In this document: piece by piece, positions 16,971 to 25,233 of the stretch
Position numbering within the stretch: the first letter of the stretch is position 1
Layout of the letters: each line of letters begins with the position of its first letter
Assembly (NCBI RefSeq): GCF_900176635.1
Contig: NZ_FXLN01000004.1
Coordinates: forward strand, 310,001-374,000
Reading direction: 5' to 3'
Length of the DNA stretch: 64,000 nt
Source: Clostridium merdae
Lineage (GTDB): Bacteria > Bacillota > Clostridia > Oscillospirales > Acutalibacteraceae
Notes under the pieces: generated by a model
What the model was told of the DNA's origin: nothing
Seen by the model: the letters and a program-made list of their open reading frames with translations, nothing else
The model's database searches: none
Position numbers and translations under genes: made by a program

Positions 16971-18887
16971 CGTGGTTTCGCCGGCCTGCTCTAGTTCTTC
17001 CGACAGCTCACTCCAAGTGATAAATACCGATTCGGATTCTTCCTTACGCTTAGCAAGCTGCTCTGTCAGCTCCAATACCTTTTCGTAATCTGCGGCAATT
17101 TCAGGAGCATGCAAGCGGTTTTGCAGTTCTTCCATTTCCTGCTCAAGCCGTTCCATCTCCTGCTCAGCACGCTTAATGGCGGCACGCGCTTTGCGAAGTT
17201 TTGCTTCCTGCTCTTTTCGCTGCTTGTAAAGGTTTTTTTGTTCCGGTTCCGGCTGTTCTTTCACCTGTTCCTTTACAGCTTGCTTTGCCCGCTCTAAATA
17301 TGCATCATAATTGCCAATGTATTCGGTGGTGCCATTTTTGTCTAAAAAATAGATTCGATCGGCCAGCTTATTTATAAGGTAACGGTCATGCGATACAATC
17401 AGCAGTGTTCCCTCATAATTTTGAAGCGCATTTTCCAATGCTTCACAAGAACCAATATCCAAATGGTTGGTCGGTTCATCCAGCAGTAAGAAATTGGCAC
17501 GCGAGAGCATTAGCCGCAGTAGTAAAACACGGGCTCGCTCTCCGCCGCTGAGTGCGGAGATTGGTTTGAATACATCGTCGTTTTGAAAGAGGAAGATCGC
17601 AAGCGCATTGCGAACCTCGGTCTGTGTCATGGAGGGGTATGAATCCCATATTTCATCCATTACTGTTTTTTCAGGGTGCAAATCCTCTTGAATCTGGTCA
17701 TAATAGCCTACGTCAATACCTGCGCCAAAGCGCACTTCGCCACTGTTTGGCAGGTAGCGAGACAGCAATGTTTTCAATAAAGAGGTTTTACCACAGCCGT
17801 TTGGCCCAATCACAAAAATGCGCTCGCCCCGGCGAATTTCCATATTTACATTGCGAAAGAGAGGAGAATCATCAAAACAAAGAGATAAATCTGTGGCGGC
17901 TAAAACATCGTTTCCACCGCGCTGAGATGGCTCAAAACGGAACCGGATGCTTTCTTCCGCTTCATCCGGCTTTACGAGGGTGCTTTCCAGCCGGTCAATC
18001 ACCTTCATTTTGCTTTCTGCCATGCGAATGTTGCGCTCACGGTTCCATTGCCGTTGCTGCACAACCATTCCCTCTAAGCGAGAGATTTCTTTTTTGGTGT
18101 TCTCATATTTTCTTTGCGCAGTTAGGTCGTTCTCCTGCTTTTGCGCAAGGTAGGTGGTATAGTTGCCCTTATAGCAGGTCATGCGCCGATTCGAAAGCTC
18201 AAAGGTGCTGCCAGTTACACGGTCTAAAAAGTAACGATCATGCGAGATGACGAGAAAAGCACCGGAATACCCCTTAAGAAAATCCTCCAGCCATTCTACG
18301 GAGTCTATATCCAAGTGGTTGGTCGGTTCATCGAGCAATAATAGGTTAGCGCCGGAAAGCAAAAGCTTTGCAAGCTGCAGCTTTGCCTTTTGCCCACCAC
18401 TCAACACACCAACTGGCATGGCGGCTTGTTCGTCGTCGAAGCCTAATCCAAGCAATGCAGAGCGAGCTCTTGAACGGCAGGTGAGACCGCCATCCTGCAT
18501 AAAACGGTCGTTTAAGTGCATTTGGCGTTCAATTAGCTCGGTTTGATTATTCGGCTTGCCCTGCAAAGCCAAATTGATTTCTTCCAGCTCATGCTCCATT
18601 TTAAGCAAAGGGGCGAAAACGCTGAGCACTTCGGCATAGGCAGTTTGCTCTAAGTTACTGCATACGTGCTGCTCCATATAGCCGATTACGGCATCTCGTG
18701 AAAGGTGAATTTCACCACCATCGTTTGAGAGCTCACCCGTGAGCAGCTTGAAAAGGGTTGTTTTTCCCGAACCGTTAACGCCTACAAGGCCAATTCGGTC
18801 ATTTGACTGTATTTCAAAGGATACGCCGCTGAACAAATCCTCAGCTCCGAATGCCTTTTTTAAATTACTTGTACTAAGCAAAGCCAT
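16968..18887 (-). CDS. ABC-F family ATPase (ribosome-associated)
   Basis: 639 residues, two fused ABC ATPase domains and no membrane helix. Walker A motifs GVNGSGKTT (near residue 36) and GPNGCGKTS (near 350); signatures LSGGQKAKLQLAK and LSGGERARVLLLR; both domains have LLLLDEPTNHLDI. A linker with EGMVVQQRQWNRER lies between them and an acidic/basic coiled coil occupies residues 535-635, typical of the YdiF/Uup-type subgroup. ABC-F proteins act on the ribosomal E site, as translation factors or antibiotic-protection proteins. The ATG at 18887 follows AAAGGAG; an in-frame ATG at 18938 overlaps the leader hairpin. The leader looks attenuated. Confidence 0.92.
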   Translation of the reverse strand: MALLSTSNLKKAFGAEDLFSGVSFEIQSNDRIGLVGVNGSGKTTLFKLLTGELSNDGGEIHLSRDAVIGYMEQHVCSNLEQTAYAEVLSVFAPLLKMEHELEEINLALQGKPNNQTELIERQMHLNDRFMQDGGLTCRSRARSALLGLGFDDEQAAMPVGVLSGGQKAKLQLAKLLLSGANLLLLDEPTNHLDIDSVEWLEDFLKGYSGAFLVISHDRYFLDRVTGSTFELSNRRMTCYKGNYTTYLAQKQENDLTAQRKYENTKKEISRLEGMVVQQRQWNRERNIRMAESKMKVIDRLESTLVKPDEAEESIRFRFEPSQRGGNDVLAATDLSLCFDDSPLFRNVNMEIRRGERIFVIGPNGCGKTSLLKTLLSRYLPNSGEVRFGAGIDVGYYDQIQEDLHPEKTVMDEIWDSYPSMTQTEVRNALAIFLFQNDDVFKPISALSGGERARVLLLRLMLSRANFLLLDEPTNHLDIGSCEALENALQNYEGTLLIVSHDRYLINKLADRIYFLDKNGTTEYIGNYDAYLERAKQAVKEQVKEQPEPEQKNLYKQRKEQEAKLRKARAAIKRAEQEMERLEQEMEELQNRLHAPEIAADYEKVLELTEQLAKRKEESESVFITWSELSEELEQAGETT

Positions 18888-19288
18888 GTTACTAAAAGCT
18901 CCTTTATAAAACGGCTGTACAATAGAAAAGGCGGTCATTCACCGCCTTGAAGCCGGTAATCGGCTACCGTTTCTTTTATCTATTATAGTGGAATTTACAA
19001 ATGAAATCAAGAAAAACGCTTAACAAGCATACGTTCAATTGAAAATAAGGGGATTTGTAGACTTTTTTGCACTGAAAATGCTATAATAACTACATTCCTT
19101 TGCTAAAATAGACTGTAAAATAAAGGGATATAAAAGGTCATCGAAAGAGCATTATATACAAGATAGCAAAGTAAAGCTTTGGTGCTTTGAGAATGCACAG
19201 TATGATTTAACGGATCATTTTTCGTAGCAATTCTAGTGATTTCTGATATAATGGTTTTATGTACAAGTATTCCATTGAAAGGAGGCGA
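18888..19288. promoter_or_regulatory. ABC-F leader with promoter and attenuator-like hairpin; upstream region of the epimerase-like gene
   Basis: Minus strand: TTGATT (19010-19005), 17-base spacer, TATAAT (18987-18982) gives a leader of about 88 bases for the ABC-F gene. Within it AAGGCGGT (18948-18941) pairs perfectly with ACCGCCTT (18935-18928), followed by TTCTATT, like an intrinsic terminator. Just upstream CCGGCTT can pair instead with AAGGCGG. Plus strand: TATAAT at 19247-19252 is the -10 for the next gene; its -35 is poor. The remaining sequence is A/T rich with no gene seen. Confidence 0.55.
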
Positions 19289-20080
19289 GTGTTCATTCGA
19301 TACGGTATTTCAACGGCGTGCCTGTATCCGCAGGAGACCACTCAATCATTGGCCAAGCTGACCAACATGGGATTTCAACTATTCGAAATCTTTTTTAATA
19401 CCTACAGTGAGCTTCGGCAAGATTATTTGAAAAATCTAAAGTTAATATTGGATTCTTCGGGCTCGTCCGTAAAATCGATTCACCCGTTTACCTCCGGTTT
19501 TGAGAGCATGATGTTCTTTTCGGATTACGACAACCGCTTTACAGACTCACTGGATTTTTACCGCAGGTATTTTGAAGCCGCCAACCATATTGGAGCTAAA
19601 ATTCTGGTACTGCATGGCCAGCGTGATTACATGCTAAGCAAGCTTAGTGAACAGGAGTACTTTGAACGGTACGCACTGCTTTATGAGGCAGGTCGCCATT
19701 GTGGAATTCAGGTGGCGCAAGAAAATGTAAATCGTTTTCGCAGTGAAGACCCTGGTTTTATCAGGCGTATGCGAGATTATTTGGGAGACAGTTGCTGTTT
19801 TGTACTGGATATTAAGCAAGCCGTTCGTGCGGGAAAAGACCCGTATGAGATGTGCCATGCCATGGGAGATCGATTGGTTCATATCCATTTAAACGACAAT
19901 AATGAGAAATCAGATTGCCTGCTGCCTGGTGAAGGCAGTATGGATTATGCCAGACTAATGAATCAGCTTACCGAATATGGGTACAGCGGCGATTTTATTA
20001 TAGAAGTGTATCGCACCAGCATCCCTAAAATGGAGCATTTGGTAGAAAGTAGGCATTTTGTAGAACAATTCGTGAAATAA
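19289..20080 (+). CDS. TIM-barrel sugar phosphate isomerase/epimerase-like protein
   Basis: 263 residues of the AP-endonuclease family 2 / xylose-isomerase-like TIM-barrel superfamily. Metal-site motifs are ILVLHGQRDY near residue 109, QVAQENVNRF near 141, CFVLDIKQA near 169, LVHIHLNDN near 196 and FIIEVYR near 244. Substrate unknown. The start is uncertain: AAAGGAGG at 19278-19285 favours GTG 19289 (3-base gap) or a rare ATT at 19295, where family homology (RYGISTACLYP) begins. An ATG at 19259 would sit at the transcription start seven bases after the -10 box and has no RBS. Just upstream of nrdR. Confidence 0.8.
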   Translation: MFIRYGISTACLYPQETTQSLAKLTNMGFQLFEIFFNTYSELRQDYLKNLKLILDSSGSSVKSIHPFTSGFESMMFFSDYDNRFTDSLDFYRRYFEAANHIGAKILVLHGQRDYMLSKLSEQEYFERYALLYEAGRHCGIQVAQENVNRFRSEDPGFIRRMRDYLGDSCCFVLDIKQAVRAGKDPYEMCHAMGDRLVHIHLNDNNEKSDCLLPGEGSMDYARLMNQLTEYGYSGDFIIEVYRTSIPKMEHLVESRHFVEQFVK

Positions 20081-20093
20081 ATCCTTCAAAATG

Positions 20094-20123
20094 TTGCAAA
20101 TAACCGCACAATAATGCTATAAT
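20094..20123 (+). promoter_or_regulatory. Promoter of nrdR
   Basis: TTGCAA at 20094-20099, 18-base spacer, TATAAT at 20118-20123. Confidence 0.65.
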
Positions 20124-20169
20124 TTTAGAAGTTATTGGATTGGAATAGAACAGAGGAGGGTCATGATCT

Positions 20170-20625
20170 GTGAAATGCCCGTATTGCGGTTTTGAGGAAA
20201 GCAAGGTAATTGATTCCCGCCCAACGGACGAGGGCGAGAGAATTCGGCGCCGCAGGGAGTGCCTGAAATGCGCCAAACGCTTTACCACGTATGAGGTTAT
20301 TGAAACGGTGCCGATTGTGGTAATTAAAAAGGACAAATCTCGCCAAACGTTTGACCGCAACAAGCTGCTGAACGGCCTTTTGCGGGCTTGCGAAAAACGC
20401 CCGGTTTCTATTGATACACTGGAACGAGTTGTAGATGAGATTGAAACCATGCTGCAAAATTCACTGGATCGCGAAGTACCCTCCAGCCTAATTGGAACGT
20501 ACGCGATGGAAAAGCTAAAGAACATTGATGAAGTGGCATATGTTCGTTTTGCTTCTGTTTATAGGCAGTTTAAAGACATAAATACATTTATGGATGAACT
20601 TAATAAATTGGTAAAAAGCCGATAA
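20170..20625 (+). CDS. nrdR: Transcriptional repressor NrdR
   Basis: 151 residues, the usual NrdR length. The N-terminal zinc ribbon has C3-P-Y-C6 and C31-L-K-C34, followed by the signature KRFTTYEVIE and an ATP-cone domain (about residues 49-139) that senses ATP/dATP. It represses ribonucleotide reductase genes by binding NrdR boxes. The start is GTG at 20170, nine bases after AGGAGGG. No nrd genes are in the window, so its targets lie elsewhere. Own promoter and terminator. Confidence 0.97.
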   Translation: MKCPYCGFEESKVIDSRPTDEGERIRRRRECLKCAKRFTTYEVIETVPIVVIKKDKSRQTFDRNKLLNGLLRACEKRPVSIDTLERVVDEIETMLQNSLDREVPSSLIGTYAMEKLKNIDEVAYVRFASVYRQFKDINTFMDELNKLVKSR

Positions 20626-20628
20626 TGA

Positions 20629-20664
20629 AAAAAGCCGGGTGCGAAAAAGCACCCGGCTTTTTTG
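20629..20664 (+). terminator. Terminator of nrdR
   Basis: AAAAGCCGGGTGC pairs with GCACCCGGCTTTTTT. Confidence 0.92.
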
Positions 20665-20831
20665 TACTCTTAACTTTATTTAACAAGAGATAGAGAGCGG
20701 AATTAAATTAAGTATTATTATAAAAATATGTAAAAGAAAACTTGTAAGAAGTTACAGTTCCTTTTTAATAAAAAGAATTGTGTTTGAGGTGTATGGGAAT
20801 ACTATCAGAATCAATGGAAAGGAGAATTTAT

Positions 20832-20993
20832 ATGGCAAAAGCAGGAATGCGTAGACCAGACCCCAAAGAGCCGCATGGAACAGAAGGTAACCATAAAACG
20901 CACATTCCCAAAAATGATGTTCCACCTGTTCCGGAGCTGCAAGGGAAAGCAAAACACACAAAACAAAAGGCGCACCCAATTATAAAACCTTAA
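20832..20993 (+). CDS. 53-aa conserved basic small protein
   Basis: The ATG at 20832 follows AAAGGAG at good spacing. The peptide begins MAKAGMRRPDPKEPHGTE, continues with IPKNDVPPVPELQGKAKH and ends basic. It is Pro/Lys/His rich with no hydrophobic segment, so probably a disordered cytoplasmic protein. I recall close relatives being widespread in clostridial genomes as hypothetical proteins; this is memory, not a search. Function unknown. A terminator follows directly. Confidence 0.8.
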   Translation: MAKAGMRRPDPKEPHGTEGNHKTHIPKNDVPPVPELQGKAKHTKQKAHPIIKP

Positions 20994-21017
20994 TTTTATA
21001 ATACTTTGTAATAAAAA

Positions 21018-21060
21018 GTAAAAGCGCTTTTCCGTAAAATAAGCGGGAAAGCGCTTTTTA
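21018..21060 (+). terminator. Terminator after the 53-aa gene
   Basis: AAAAGCGCTTT pairs with AAAGCGCTTTTT around a loop of about 20 bases. Confidence 0.8.
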
Positions 21061-21160
21061 CAAATAAAAATCAGGGTGATTCCACATAGAAGAGGAATTC
21101 ACCCTGATACTTAGCATGTGTTCTTTCGAGTTTGGAGGGTGCATGGGTTGTTTTGGCTTA

Positions 21161-21882
21161 CTACCTTTGGCGGCAGCCTCTGTCTTCGCAGCCACAGTCT
21201 CCGGCCTTAGGCGGGAAAAACTCATCGGTGGGGAAATCAATCCGGCGGAACAGTTCGCACGGATCATCCGATGTAGCCTCACACTCTTTTTCTGGAATAC
21301 AGAAATCGTAAGCGGGAATCAGCATTTGTACATTGCGTACGATTTGTACGATGGTAAAGATACCGATGGTTACATAAACCGTGCGGCGTACAGAGTCCAT
21401 TACAAATTCACTGCCAAATCTTCTGCATATGCAATCGGGAATGCGGCAGCAAATGTCGCAGGGGTTTGCAGGGCAGTCGCATACTCTGGAAGAAAGACCA
21501 ACGGGTTCTGCTACTTGCACAGTTGCTTTTGGCAATGCGCGGCAAGCCCATGATTGAACTTCCAAATCATCCAGCCCACAGTCAGAGCTGAACATCTTTA
21601 CATTGCCCTCACTGCCGTACAAAATGACCTTTTTGTTAAATACAGAAATACCGTTTACCTGAACGGGGCCAGAGGTAGGCGAGCAGTAAACATCCAGAGC
21701 AACATCAAAGAAGAAGGTCATATCTACGGAATAGAATCCCTTGTTGAATGGTACCGGTTCCAAATCAAGGTAAACCGTAATCACTTCTACATTTCTTACT
21801 TTAACGGTTGCCGCTTCGTTAATCAACTGCTGTCTATCTGGCGTAAAGTATACACGCAAATCTTCTAAGCAGTCTTTGTCGC
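21161..21882 (-). CDS. 3' segment of a split gene for a cysteine-rich protein
   Basis: An open frame with no usable start. It is open back to 21895, where it meets the in-frame stop of the recombinase; the only candidate start, TTG 21859, has no proper RBS and would cut into the DKDCLEDLRVYF motif. The segment contributes 239 residues after rejoining. It has a beta-rich part (RNVEVITVYLDLEPVPFNKG, then VNGISVFNKKVILYGSEG) and a cysteine-rich tail (VCDCPANPCDICCRIPDC, then GDCGCEDRGC). No signal peptide. Joined to 25775-25879 at the GCGA core it gives one 272-residue protein. Function unknown; rearrangement by a mother-cell-like recombinase suggests a spore-related, possibly coat, role. Confidence 0.8.
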
Positions 21883-21893
21883 AAGAGTATGCA
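21868..21893 (-). other. Element junction 1 (att site) inside the split gene
   Basis: Plus-strand core TCGC at 21879-21882. Gene sequence lies to its left (GCAGTCTTTG) and element sequence to its right (AAGAGTATGC). The element-side arm is the inverted repeat of the arm at the other junction. Confidence 0.75.
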
Positions 21894-21895
21894 CC

Positions 21896-23392
21896 TTACA
21901 GGTAAATTGGCTTTAAAAAAAGCTCAATTTCAAACTGAGCAGGCTTCGAGCCTCTTTTTTTATAATACACCGCTCGATCAATCAGGGACTTTAAAACTTG
22001 GTTTTTGCTTTGTGCATCCATAGCGTCGTAAAGTGACATGGCATGGTGAATACGAATACCCATCTCTGTCGTGTTCAGCTTTGGTGCAGGAAAACGCTGC
22101 TTAAATTCCTCTTGCGAGTGATATAGCTGTTCTAATTTTTCTTTAATTGAGGTCTCACGCTTTAAAAATAGTTCGGTGGTGTATGTACCACGTTCCAAAA
22201 GTTCACAGGCAGCATCCAATTGCTTATTGGCAGCAGTAATTTCTTGCTGGATGGAGCTTAGGGCTTCTTCATAAGGGTAATGTGCTTGCTGCGAAGGCAT
22301 TTGCCGTAACAGCAAAGCCTTACATTGCTCCTTTAGTTCCTTTACGATTGCTTGCTCAACTAGCGATAGTTGACTAGATACAACGCAGCCCTTTTTCGGG
22401 CAAAGAAGATAGCTTTGTGTGCTGCGGTTCATTACCTGCCTCTGCATCAGGCTACCGCAATTTTTACAGTAGATGAGGCCGGCTAAGGGGTTTTCTACCC
22501 GGCCGGTGTATGAAGGGGGATGGTACCTTTTTTCAAATATCTCCTGTGCTTTATAGAATAAATCCTCTTCTATGATGGGAGGATGAATTCCCTCAGTAAT
22601 CATCCATTTCTCCTTTGGGTTGGTAACTGTAACTTCTTTTCCATTGCTTTTTCGAATGCGTGATTTTTGATTCCAGATGATTTTCCCAATGTACACATTG
22701 TTTTTTAAAATTTTCATCACACTGGTTCTTCCAAAATGGTCGGATCTGCGGGGTTTTGCTCCCATGGCATTTACTGTTTCCGCTATGATTTGGCAGCCAA
22801 TGCCTTCCTCTACATACATTTGGAACATCAGGCGGACAATTTTTGCTTCTTCTTCAATAATTTTTAGGGTTGGTTTTTTGTTGATTGTGGTTTTTTCATA
22901 CCCGTAAGGTGCATTGGCAATATACCCACCGTCACGCAGTGTTCTCTGCGTTCCTGCTTTGAGTCGGCGTTTAATCATTTTCAGCTCCTGCCGGGAGAGA
23001 AAAGTTTTAAACTCGGTATAGTCTTCATCGGCATCATTGTCAAGGTCTACTATTTTTGCCGGTGTCATTATTTTGGTTCCACTGGTTTTGAAGGCTTCTA
23101 AAATTACACCTTGCTCTGCCATAGAGCCACGCCCAAGTCGGTCGATGTCGATACAAAGTACGGCATCGTATTTTTCTTCCTCAACGTCTTTCAGAAGGCG
23201 CAGCATTTCTGGCCTGGCATACAGTGCATCACCAGATACAACCTCCTTATACACGTTCTCTGGGGGTATTATAAGAGTGTTTTTCTCTGCATATTCCAGG
23301 AGGGTCTTGTGGTGGCGCTCCAACGTTTGTTCTACCGGTTCATCGGCATCGTCGGCACGAGATTTTCTTAAATAGATTGCTATATTTTTCAT
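21896..23392 (-). CDS. Large serine recombinase of the gene-splitting element
   Basis: 498 residues. The resolvase/invertase catalytic domain begins NIAIYLRKSRADD with the nucleophile S11, and includes VLCIDIDRLGRG near residue 79. A recombinase domain follows (GGYIANAPYGYEK near 155 to about 270), then a zinc-ribbon (YCKNCG ... CPKKGC, about 310-345) and a coiled coil with C-terminal tail. This is the domain order of SpoIVCA, SprA and phage integrases. The start follows GAAGGGAGGG. A SigE-type promoter lies upstream at 23430-23458. The gene ends 14 bases from the att core, and its stop is in frame with the truncated gene downstream. It should delete the element and rejoin the host gene. Confidence 0.95.
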   Translation of the reverse strand: MKNIAIYLRKSRADDADEPVEQTLERHHKTLLEYAEKNTLIIPPENVYKEVVSGDALYARPEMLRLLKDVEEEKYDAVLCIDIDRLGRGSMAEQGVILEAFKTSGTKIMTPAKIVDLDNDADEDYTEFKTFLSRQELKMIKRRLKAGTQRTLRDGGYIANAPYGYEKTTINKKPTLKIIEEEAKIVRLMFQMYVEEGIGCQIIAETVNAMGAKPRRSDHFGRTSVMKILKNNVYIGKIIWNQKSRIRKSNGKEVTVTNPKEKWMITEGIHPPIIEEDLFYKAQEIFEKRYHPPSYTGRVENPLAGLIYCKNCGSLMQRQVMNRSTQSYLLCPKKGCVVSSQLSLVEQAIVKELKEQCKALLLRQMPSQQAHYPYEEALSSIQQEITAANKQLDAACELLERGTYTTELFLKRETSIKEKLEQLYHSQEEFKQRFPAPKLNTTEMGIRIHHAMSLYDAMDAQSKNQVLKSLIDRAVYYKKRGSKPAQFEIELFLKPIYL

Positions 23393-23429
23393 GGATGCCC
23401 TCCCTTCTCTAAAAGTCTACTCTGTTTGT

Positions 23430-23458
23430 TATGTATGAGACACTGTTTCTCTTTATTA
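23430..23458 (-). promoter_or_regulatory. SigE-like (mother-cell) promoter of the recombinase
   Basis: On the minus strand TAATAAA (23458-23452), a 14-base spacer and CATACATA (23437-23430). The SigE consensus is kmATAtt, 13-15 bases, CATACAnT, so the -10 matches at six of the seven fixed positions and the -35 at its first five. No good SigA promoter was seen here. It would limit recombinase synthesis to the sporulating mother cell. Confidence 0.55.
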
Positions 23459-23531
23459 CATATTACAATAAAGAGTTGAGGCATAGGACAATCGATTAAA
23501 ATCATATTTTGAGGAACGGGAGGTGAATCGC

Positions 23532-23738
23532 TTGAAAAAGAAAGATACGGGAACACCAACAGTTGCTACACACATTTTGTCTGCAACAGAGGAAGAGGTC
23601 GTAAACAATAGAGCGTCGTTCCAGGCAGCAATTGAAATGGGCTTGTCCCGTATGAATGGCTTTAAAACAGCGGTTGAACTCGATTGGGCAGGGAATGCAG
23701 AAAACTATAGAAAGTTCCGCAAGAAAATAATTCTATAA
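23532..23738 (+). CDS. 68-aa small protein inside the element
   Basis: TTG at 23532 lies eight bases after GGGAGG; a GTG at 23523 overlaps that RBS and is less likely. The peptide starts MKKKDTGTPTVATHILSATE and ends YRKFRKKIIL, basic at both ends with an acidic middle. No recognised family. It is divergent from the recombinase, with about 140 bases between the starts. Small basic element-encoded proteins can be recombination directionality factors (like SprB), so this is one of three candidates; that role is inference. Confidence 0.6.
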   Translation: MKKKDTGTPTVATHILSATEEEVVNNRASFQAAIEMGLSRMNGFKTAVELDWAGNAENYRKFRKKIIL

Positions 23739-24027
23739 AGATAATTCTTAATAAATGAAAAAGAATAGTTGGACAAGCCCTTTGCAGACTTAAGGGTGAG
23801 ATATCAATATAGGGATGGAAAGAAATTAGGAGTACAATTCTGGTTTAGGTGCTGCTTATGGTAAAATAATCTTTTCAGCTGGCAGCCGAATTTTCTGTTT
23901 CCCTCTTGGGTATCCAGTGTCGAATGCAGGCAGCAAAGGAAGAGGGAAGGATACAAAATAGCAGTAAAAAGGTAATCAAAAATAAAATACGGCCTGCCGC
24001 AAAAAATGTGAAATGAGGGATTGGAGA

Positions 24028-24336
24028 ATGAAACATGTTACAGGTGTTGTTCGAAACATTGATTTGGCGGGCCGCATAGTAATACCCAAAGAGCTGCGTC
24101 GTACTCTGGGTTGGGAAGTCGGTGATCCAATCGAGATTATAGGGCAAGAGAATGGTCTGGTCATCAAGGCGTATCATCCAGACCCACTCATAATAACGAA
24201 TGAAGAATTGCGCAGGCGTTTGAGTGAAATTAACCATTTAACACATATTTATGAGGCGCGGCAGCTTTTTAATGTACATGAGGCGTTTTCACGCATTCGT
24301 CAAATAACAAATCTCGATGAAAAAGAGGGGAAATGA
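24028..24336 (+). CDS. AbrB/SpoVT-like transcriptional regulator
   Basis: 102 residues. The N-terminal swapped-hairpin AbrB domain is clear: TGVVRNIDLAGRIVIPKELRRTLGWEVGDPIEI at residues 5-37 (segment split here across its length), then a helical C-terminal half. The length is shorter than SpoVT, which has a GAF domain, and like AbrB/Abh. I chose ATG 24028, with GAGGGA eight bases upstream. AbrB-type proteins control transition-state and sporulation genes. Lying in the gene-splitting element, it may set the timing of element or host gene expression. Confidence 0.88.
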   Translation: MKHVTGVVRNIDLAGRIVIPKELRRTLGWEVGDPIEIIGQENGLVIKAYHPDPLIITNEELRRRLSEINHLTHIYEARQLFNVHEAFSRIRQITNLDEKEGK

Positions 24337-24375
24337 TTGCGCTTACGAAATTAATACAAAAAAATTTAGAAATAG

Positions 24376-24561
24376 CTAGTAATAGTTCTGCTGGTTGTCA
24401 AGCAAAGCTTGCTGGTTAATTACTACATTAATAGTGGCAACGACATTCGTAAAAAAGCTGCAAAGTACCCGAAGCGAATGAATATCCTGATCTTTTGCCA
24501 TTGCCAGAGCAAAAGTAGTCGATAAATATGCGATTTCTTCGGGGGTAAATTCTCTCAGCAT
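24376..24561 (-). CDS. 61-aa small helical protein
   Basis: The ATG at 24561 follows AGAGAGGTGATG. The peptide begins MLREFTPEEIAYLSTTFALA and contains VLCSFFTNVVATINVVINQQ, an amphipathic two-helix pattern seen in small clostridial proteins of the DUF6774 type; that assignment is tentative. No signal peptide. It converges with the AbrB-like gene inside the element. Function unknown; also a possible directionality factor. Confidence 0.65.
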   Translation of the reverse strand: MLREFTPEEIAYLSTTFALAMAKDQDIHSLRVLCSFFTNVVATINVVINQQALLDNQQNYY

Positions 24562-24734
24562 GTCATCACCTCTCTCCATAGTATTCTTTAGCAATGTTTT
24601 TGAATACCGTAAGAGAATTCTCGATGATACAAATTAAGGGATTCCATAGAGGAAAAGCCGCTTCGGGAGAACGTAACTCGCTTTTCATTGTTTTATGATA
24701 AGTTTGAGGGTGGCGACATGGCTGTATATAAAAA

Positions 24735-24780
24735 ATCAGTACTAATCCAAAAGGATAAGCACTGATTTTTCATTTGTTAA
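24735..24780 (-). terminator. Terminator of the 68-aa gene at 24799
   Basis: AAAAATCAGT and ACTGATTTTTT arms with an inner ATCC/GGAT stem. T-rich on the minus strand, directly after the gene. Confidence 0.7.
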
Positions 24781-24798
24781 TATAACATTAACTTGCGA

Positions 24799-25005
24799 TT
24801 AGCACCTGCGGGTACAAAGTAATCTGTCAATAACGTCTCTTAATAAACGCAAATCAGAATTGTTGAGATCATCCAGTTCAGAAAGAATGCTTTTCAAAGC
24901 TTTCGAGCTCTCGCGGTCACAGTCAGAATTGTTGCCACCACGGTTGTCTCTATCGCTGCTGCCGGAAACTCTCTCATTCCAAAAATCGGCAGAAGATTTT
25001 CCCAT
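24799..25005 (-). CDS. 68-aa small acidic protein inside the element
   Basis: The ATG at 25005 has a strong AAGGGAGG site. The peptide is Ser/Asn/Asp-rich at first (MGKSSADFWNERVSGSSDRD), then forms one likely helix LKSILSELDDLNNSDLRLLR and ends DVIDRLLCTRRC with two cysteines. No known family. It is the first gene seen upstream of the recombinase on that strand, but a terminator separates them. Confidence 0.7.
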   Translation of the reverse strand: MGKSSADFWNERVSGSSDRDNRGGNNSDCDRESSKALKSILSELDDLNNSDLRLLRDVIDRLLCTRRC

Positions 25006-25233
25006 GTTGTTGCCTCCCTTTTAAAGATTAATATAGTATATGCTGTGATTTCTAACTCGTCCACGAATGACTCTTTACTAGAAACAAAAGGATGAAAAAT
25101 AAAAATTTTCTATCTGTATTATTTATCATAATTCTATTTAGACAAAAAGCCTGACAGCTCTAGTGCCGATATTTCTTAAAACATAAACTTTTCTTTTGCG
25201 TAGCATATACTGAAGAAAAGGAGGATTCGTATT

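Noticed and set aside
21161..21859. Calling the cysteine-rich frame a complete gene starting at TTG 21859
   Set aside because: No spaced RBS, the frame continues upstream through a conserved-looking cysteine motif, and the missing 5' end with a strong RBS is found at 25775-25879.
24720..24765. 15-codon ATG frame after GAGGGTGG
   Set aside because: It runs straight into the hairpin that ends the neighbouring minus-strand gene; more likely chance.
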